DNA from: an uncultured Bacteroidales bacterium
GTDB lineage: Bacteria > Bacteroidota > Bacteroidia > Bacteroidales > FEN-979
Reading direction: 5' to 3'
NCBI GenBank assembly: GCA_903929315.1
Contig: CAIYUC010000121.1
Coordinates: forward strand, 1-44,336
DNA length: 44,336 nucleotides
The stretch's first letter is position 1, and each line of letters begins with the position of its first letter. A model generated the notes under the pieces. The model had not been told where the DNA came from. It was given only the letters and a program-made list of their open reading frames with translations, and searched no databases. A program made the position numbers and the translations under genes. Of the stretch, positions 42,501 through 44,336 are shown in pieces.

Positions 42501-43349
42501 GTTTCGGGGAACCCTGCTTCTTCTAACAAAATCATCATGAGTGGAACATTAGCGTCGGTGGTTATATTTACTGCTTGTTTCGATACAATTACCACAACAA
42601 ATGCTCAATCATTCAAATTAAAAGGTGGAATACCATTGGGAGGAACTTATTCCGGTGCCGGCGTCACTTATGGAATCTTTTATCCGGCAATTGCAGGTGT
42701 TGGAAATCATCAAATAACTTATACATACACCAATGCGGCACTCTGTTCTGCAAATGCTTCCGTAACAATCGTTACAGTCGGGACAATCGGGACAAATTGT
42801 GGCCAACTGTTAACAGATGTGAGAGACGGTAAAATTTATCAAACCATTCAAATTGGAGGCCAATGTTGGTTTGCTGAAGACCTGAATTATGGTACCGAAA
42901 TACCTTCCTCCCAGCATCAACGCGATAACTGTATCTCCGAGAAATACCACAATCCAGCATCCGGCATCCAGCATCCAGCATCTGTCTACCAATGGGATGA
43001 ATTAATACAATACGATGAAACCGTTTCCACCCAGGGTCTATGCCCGCCGGGTTGGCATGTTCCCACGGAAGCTGATTGGAATACATTGTTTGCTAATTAT
43101 ATCAGTAATGGATTTGCAGGCAGTCCGTTAAAATATTCAGGATTTTCAGGTTTTAACGCCCTCCTTTACGGTGCCCGTCATCTTAATGAGAAATGGGATT
43201 ACGCTGGTTTTGCAACATTTTTCTGGTCATCTACAGCACATGGGACACTTAAAGCATGGAGTCACGGGATGAATGATGCCGATCCCAGTGTATCCGTTTA
43301 TCCAGCTTTCAGGACGAATGCTTTTTCGGTCCGGTGTTTGAAAAATTAG
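39570..43349 (+). CDS. Large surface protein: PKD domain, four Ig-like repeats, FISUMP end
   Basis: This 1,259-residue protein begins with a signal peptide (RFFIVAFLTLPLFGFSQG). Residues about 20-380 form a propeller-like module (NNMWYFGIHAGFNFNAGFPV, SVSDSLGNTLFYAD) shared with the gene at 43709. A PKD domain follows at about 405-470 (WDFGDPSSGPANY, PSHTYSVAGTYNVSLYV), then an Ig-like part with ALGPDRSVCTGTAVTF. Four tandem Ig-like repeats of about 89 residues (641-994; each with YQWKVNG or FQWKVNG) come next. The end is a FISUMP domain (VRDGKIYQTIQIGGQCWFAE, GLCPPGWHVPTEADWNTL, FSVRCLKN). There is no T9SS sorting domain. Surface adhesion or glycan binding is a reasonable guess, not shown. 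Residues NPASGIQHPAS are encoded by a CATCCAG-type simple repeat. Confidence 0.85.
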   Translation: MNHRFSRFFIVAFLTLPLFGFSQGENNMWYFGIHAGFNFNAGFPVAITNVSTMFWPAGYSASVSDSLGNTLFYADETYVFNRNNVVMPNGGLLGADQQPREPLFAVKKMDEDSVYYLFVMDGDSSAFNPPTGLTYTIIDMKLDGGLGDVRPGQTGISVPGGGLTADILTGTRAKNNKDVWIIARDRRSYPYYLAYKVTNSGLDPVPVISTSLVHLCMTCGLGFNAPVMAQFSPDGNRLVVMYDSIVEFSQFNPSTGEINPMFLFDKKESPGATNQFGTEEFSIDNKFLYLTRYDNFSGYNIYQYDALKTDSAQFKQSEILIHNSTYATEMSRGPDHKIYCSHPQLDSVDVINKPSLQGVACNFQKNAVSLDGYDCFQGLVQHLEKYYTIIHYTNNCEDNPVNFTSSIWPQTDSIHWDFGDPSSGPANYSSLPNPSHTYSVAGTYNVSLYVWYIDKRTDTAWQQITLYPTYTPALGPDRSVCTGTAVTFDAGACIGCTYQWTDLTTMLPVGSGQTYTTSQAGIYEAAVTNTYGCTGRDTVQLITNPQPTITNNPLSKTICSGEYTNIALTSNEPGTNFYWTAALSSGNITGFSADSGLIINQILTNNGSSAGIVTYHIIPKVGGCSGNAVVFPVTLNVGDSVKVSISASANNVCAGTPVTFTATPTSGGSSPSYQWKVNGINVGISSPGYTYNAASGDLVSCVLTSSLTVCITNNPATSNSIQMVVNPLNPVSVIISPSANPVCTGTSVTFLANPANGGSSPVFQWKVNGSIVGINNPIYTYIPNNGDIVKCILTSNILCPSGNPATSNTITMTVNPNLPVSVAISASANPFCQGSAVTLTATPTNGGTSPSYQWKVNGIIVGPNNPVYTYNPSSGDLVSCTLTSNIACPTGNPATSNTITMIQNNLLPAGVSIVASTNPFCPGNNVTFSATPANGGTNPFYQWKVNGVNKGTNSSTYSYNPLNGDSVRCVMTSNLNCVSGNPASSNKIIMSGTLASVVIFTACFDTITTTNAQSFKLKGGIPLGGTYSGAGVTYGIFYPAIAGVGNHQITYTYTNAALCSANASVTIVTVGTIGTNCGQLLTDVRDGKIYQTIQIGGQCWFAEDLNYGTEIPSSQHQRDNCISEKYHNPASGIQHPASVYQWDELIQYDETVSTQGLCPPGWHVPTEADWNTLFANYISNGFAGSPLKYSGFSGFNALLYGARHLNEKWDYAGFATFFWSSTAHGTLKAWSHGMNDADPSVSVYPAFRTNAFSVRCLKN
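41490..42551 (+). repeat. Four in-frame repeats of about 267 bases (Ig-like units)
   Basis: Units at 41490-41759, 41760-42026, 42027-42293 and 42294-42551. Each encodes a pattern of S-I-x-A-S-x-N-P-x-C-x-G, then ATPTNGGTSPSYQWKVNG, then a YTYNP-x-x-GD strand, a C-x-LTSN strand and NPATSN. Internal tandem duplication of a beta-sandwich unit. Confidence 0.85.
42952..42982 (+). repeat. CATCCAG simple repeat inside the FISUMP domain
   Basis: ATCCAGCATCCGGCATCCAG then CATCCAGCATC is read in frame as PASGIQHPAS, just before VYQWDE. In the FISUMP domain of the 6732 gene the same place holds TYGRLYDW with no such run. Confidence 0.6.
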
Positions 43350-43358
43350 TACTACGCA

Positions 43359-43405
43359 CGCGCTGCAAGCGCGCGCGAGCAAGGTTGTCACGCGTCAGAG
43401 ACGCG
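43359..43405. repeat. Paired GC-rich hairpins (REP-like element)
   Basis: Two perfect 6-3-6 hairpins, CGCGCT-GCA-AGCGCG (43359-43373) and CGCGTC-AGA-GACGCG (43391-43405), separated by 17 bases, directly after the large surface protein gene. The G+C content contrasts sharply with the flanking A/T-rich sequence. On the minus strand GTAG lies beside the first hairpin (43352-43355), a tetranucleotide typical of REP elements. Confidence 0.5.
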
Positions 43406-43428
43406 CGCCAATTATGAAAAATAATAAA

Positions 43429-43464
43429 TTTCGCTATTTCGCATTTTCGCTACTTCGCTATTTA
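43429..43464. repeat. TTTCGCTATTTCGC simple repeat
   Basis: TTTCGCTATTTCGCATTTTC then GCTACTTCGCTATTTA; the same unit as the repeats bordering the ORF6N gene at 20848-20894 and 21557-21596. Confidence 0.65.
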
Positions 43465-43518
43465 TTTATCATTGATCAATATTCGTTATTCTAAAAAGTT
43501 TGCTTCATAAGACAAAAA

Positions 43519-43629
43519 TCACCGCCAAGACATAAAGACACAAAGAAAATTTCCCCCTCTCTGATTTGGGGAGGGGTAAGGGGGTCGGTAGTTCCCCTCC
43601 CTGATTTGGGGAGGGGTAAGGGGAGGGGA
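43519..43629. repeat. CACAAAG-type repeat followed by two tandem G/C-rich hairpin units
   Basis: CACCGCCAAGACATAAAGAC then ACAAAG, then two units of CCCCTC(T/C)CTGATTTGGG continuing GAGGGGTAAGGGG (about 43554-43583 and 43594-43623). Each unit can fold with CCCCTC against GAGGGG. The rest of 43350-43708 holds no gene. Confidence 0.65.
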
Positions 43630-43708
43630 ATTTAGACATAAGCAATCAGTATTCAATAAGTTTTCATAACTTTGGACTACCAATAAAAAAAGGCCTTCTA
43701 GCCGTCAA

Positions 43709-44336
43709 ATGAAATATCTTTATTTCACCATTATCCTGATTAGTGCATCGCTGTCCGTTTATTCCCAGGGAGAGAACAACATCTGGTATTTCGGGTCCCA
43801 TGCAGGACTTGATTTCAATTCAGGATCTCCTGTAGCTCTTACAAATGCTCCCAGTACTTTTAATTTAGAGGGCTATTCTTCCTGTGTATCGGATTCATTG
43901 GGAAACCTTTTGTTTTTTGCATACGAGTCTTATGTATATAACAGGAATATGCAGGTTATGCCTAACGGTTCACTGCTTGGCTCCTGGCAGTTCGGTCCGC
44001 AACCCATGTTTGCTGTAAAAAAGATGGATGAAGATAGTGTTTATTTCATCTTCATGAGGGATGTGGACTCTAATTCCTTGAATCAGAATCCCAAAGGGTT
44101 GACATACACAATTGTTGATATGAAACTGGATGGCGGCCTGGGCGATGTACCTCCGGGCCAGACAGGCATCCCTGTGGCAGGAGCGTTGCAAACAAAGGAT
44201 ATACTCACCGGGACAAGGGCACAAAATAACAAGGATGCCTGGATCGTGGCCAGAAAATTCAAGAACAGCAACCAGTATCTTGCGTATCATATCACACCGG
44301 CCGGGATCGATATGAACCCGGTCATAAGTAATAGCC
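43709..44336 (+). CDS. Surface protein, paralogue of 39570-43349 (cut by the window end)
   Basis: An open frame from ATG 43709 runs off the window end after 209 codons with no stop. It begins with a signal peptide (MKYLYFTIILISASLSVYSQ) and follows the N-terminal module of the neighbouring 39570 gene closely: GENNIWYFGSHAGLDFNSGS, CVSDSLGNLLFFAYESYVYN, VMPNGSLLGS, FAVKKMDEDSVYFIFM, GLTYTIVDMKLDGGLGDVPP and GTRAQNNKDAWIVARKF. It has its own possible -7 element (TAACTTTG, 43667-43674). Tandem duplication of a surface protein gene; the C-terminal domains are not visible. Confidence 0.85.
   Translation, partial: MKYLYFTIILISASLSVYSQGENNIWYFGSHAGLDFNSGSPVALTNAPSTFNLEGYSSCVSDSLGNLLFFAYESYVYNRNMQVMPNGSLLGSWQFGPQPMFAVKKMDEDSVYFIFMRDVDSNSLNQNPKGLTYTIVDMKLDGGLGDVPPGQTGIPVAGALQTKDILTGTRAQNNKDAWIVARKFKNSNQYLAYHITPAGIDMNPVISNS

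Noticed and set aside
41490-42551. Diversity-generating or phase-variable cassette in the Ig repeats
   Set aside because: No reverse transcriptase, template repeat or invertase is present; ordinary tandem domain duplication explains the pattern.

Overview
This window comes from a member of the phylum Bacteroidota, probably an uncultured, free-living or sediment-type lineage; no genus can be named from the sequence alone. The indicators are type IX secretion (T9SS) C-terminal sorting domains, FISUMP (Fibrobacter succinogenes major paralogous) domains, PKD/Ig-type gliding-bacterium surface proteins, ORF6N proteins, promoters of the TTG-N19/20-TAnnTTTG kind, weak Shine-Dalgarno sites on most genes, and many short dispersed intergenic repeats. 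No rRNA, CRISPR array, phage module or complete insertion sequence was found.

Layout. 1-2000: a YciO/Sua5-type gene, a tRNA-Lys(TTT) with its own promoter and terminator, and a decayed secreted-protein gene with three lesions. 2057-5608: two tandem T9SS-secreted paralogues. 5803-15716: a mixed set (solitary Memo-family protein, FISUMP protein, YCF48-like lipoprotein, two-domain M16 protease, coiled-coil membrane protein, SPFH/band-7 protein, two SAM methyltransferases). 15682-26836: two paralogous TMTC-like multi-membrane/TPR proteins flank a mutagenesis cassette made of a divergently transcribed XRE-S24 (LexA-like) regulator, a Y-family polymerase and a short DnaE-like polymerase. An ORF6N gene lies between the two polymerases. 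An aldo/keto reductase is coupled to the second TPR gene. 27014-27325: a small gene with one in-frame stop. 27658-34602: a nucleotide-sugar operon (ugd, UDP-glucuronate decarboxylase, rfbD, phosphohexomutase) ending in an outer-membrane barrel protein. 34608-38607: a DUF5063 protein, then bcp-recA-TPR lipoprotein, then nth. 38756-44336: a second ORF6N gene, a structured intergenic region with a terminator, and two paralogous large surface proteins, the last cut by the window edge.

The most unusual signal is DNA-level structure inside the two ORF6N genes. Each carries a long near-perfect palindrome centred on exactly the same codon (residue 71), although the arm sequences differ; five of six changed arm positions are compensated on the other side. 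One gene has the palindrome twice, 60 bases apart. This covariation in coding DNA points to selection on a palindrome (operator, recombination site or mRNA hairpin) and not only on the protein. The ORF6N gene in the polymerase cassette is bordered by a TTCGCTATTTCGC-type repeat that supplies the stop codons of both ORF6N and the Y-family polymerase. A related theme is intergenic-type repeats read as protein: one inside the DnaE PHP domain and one inside a FISUMP domain.
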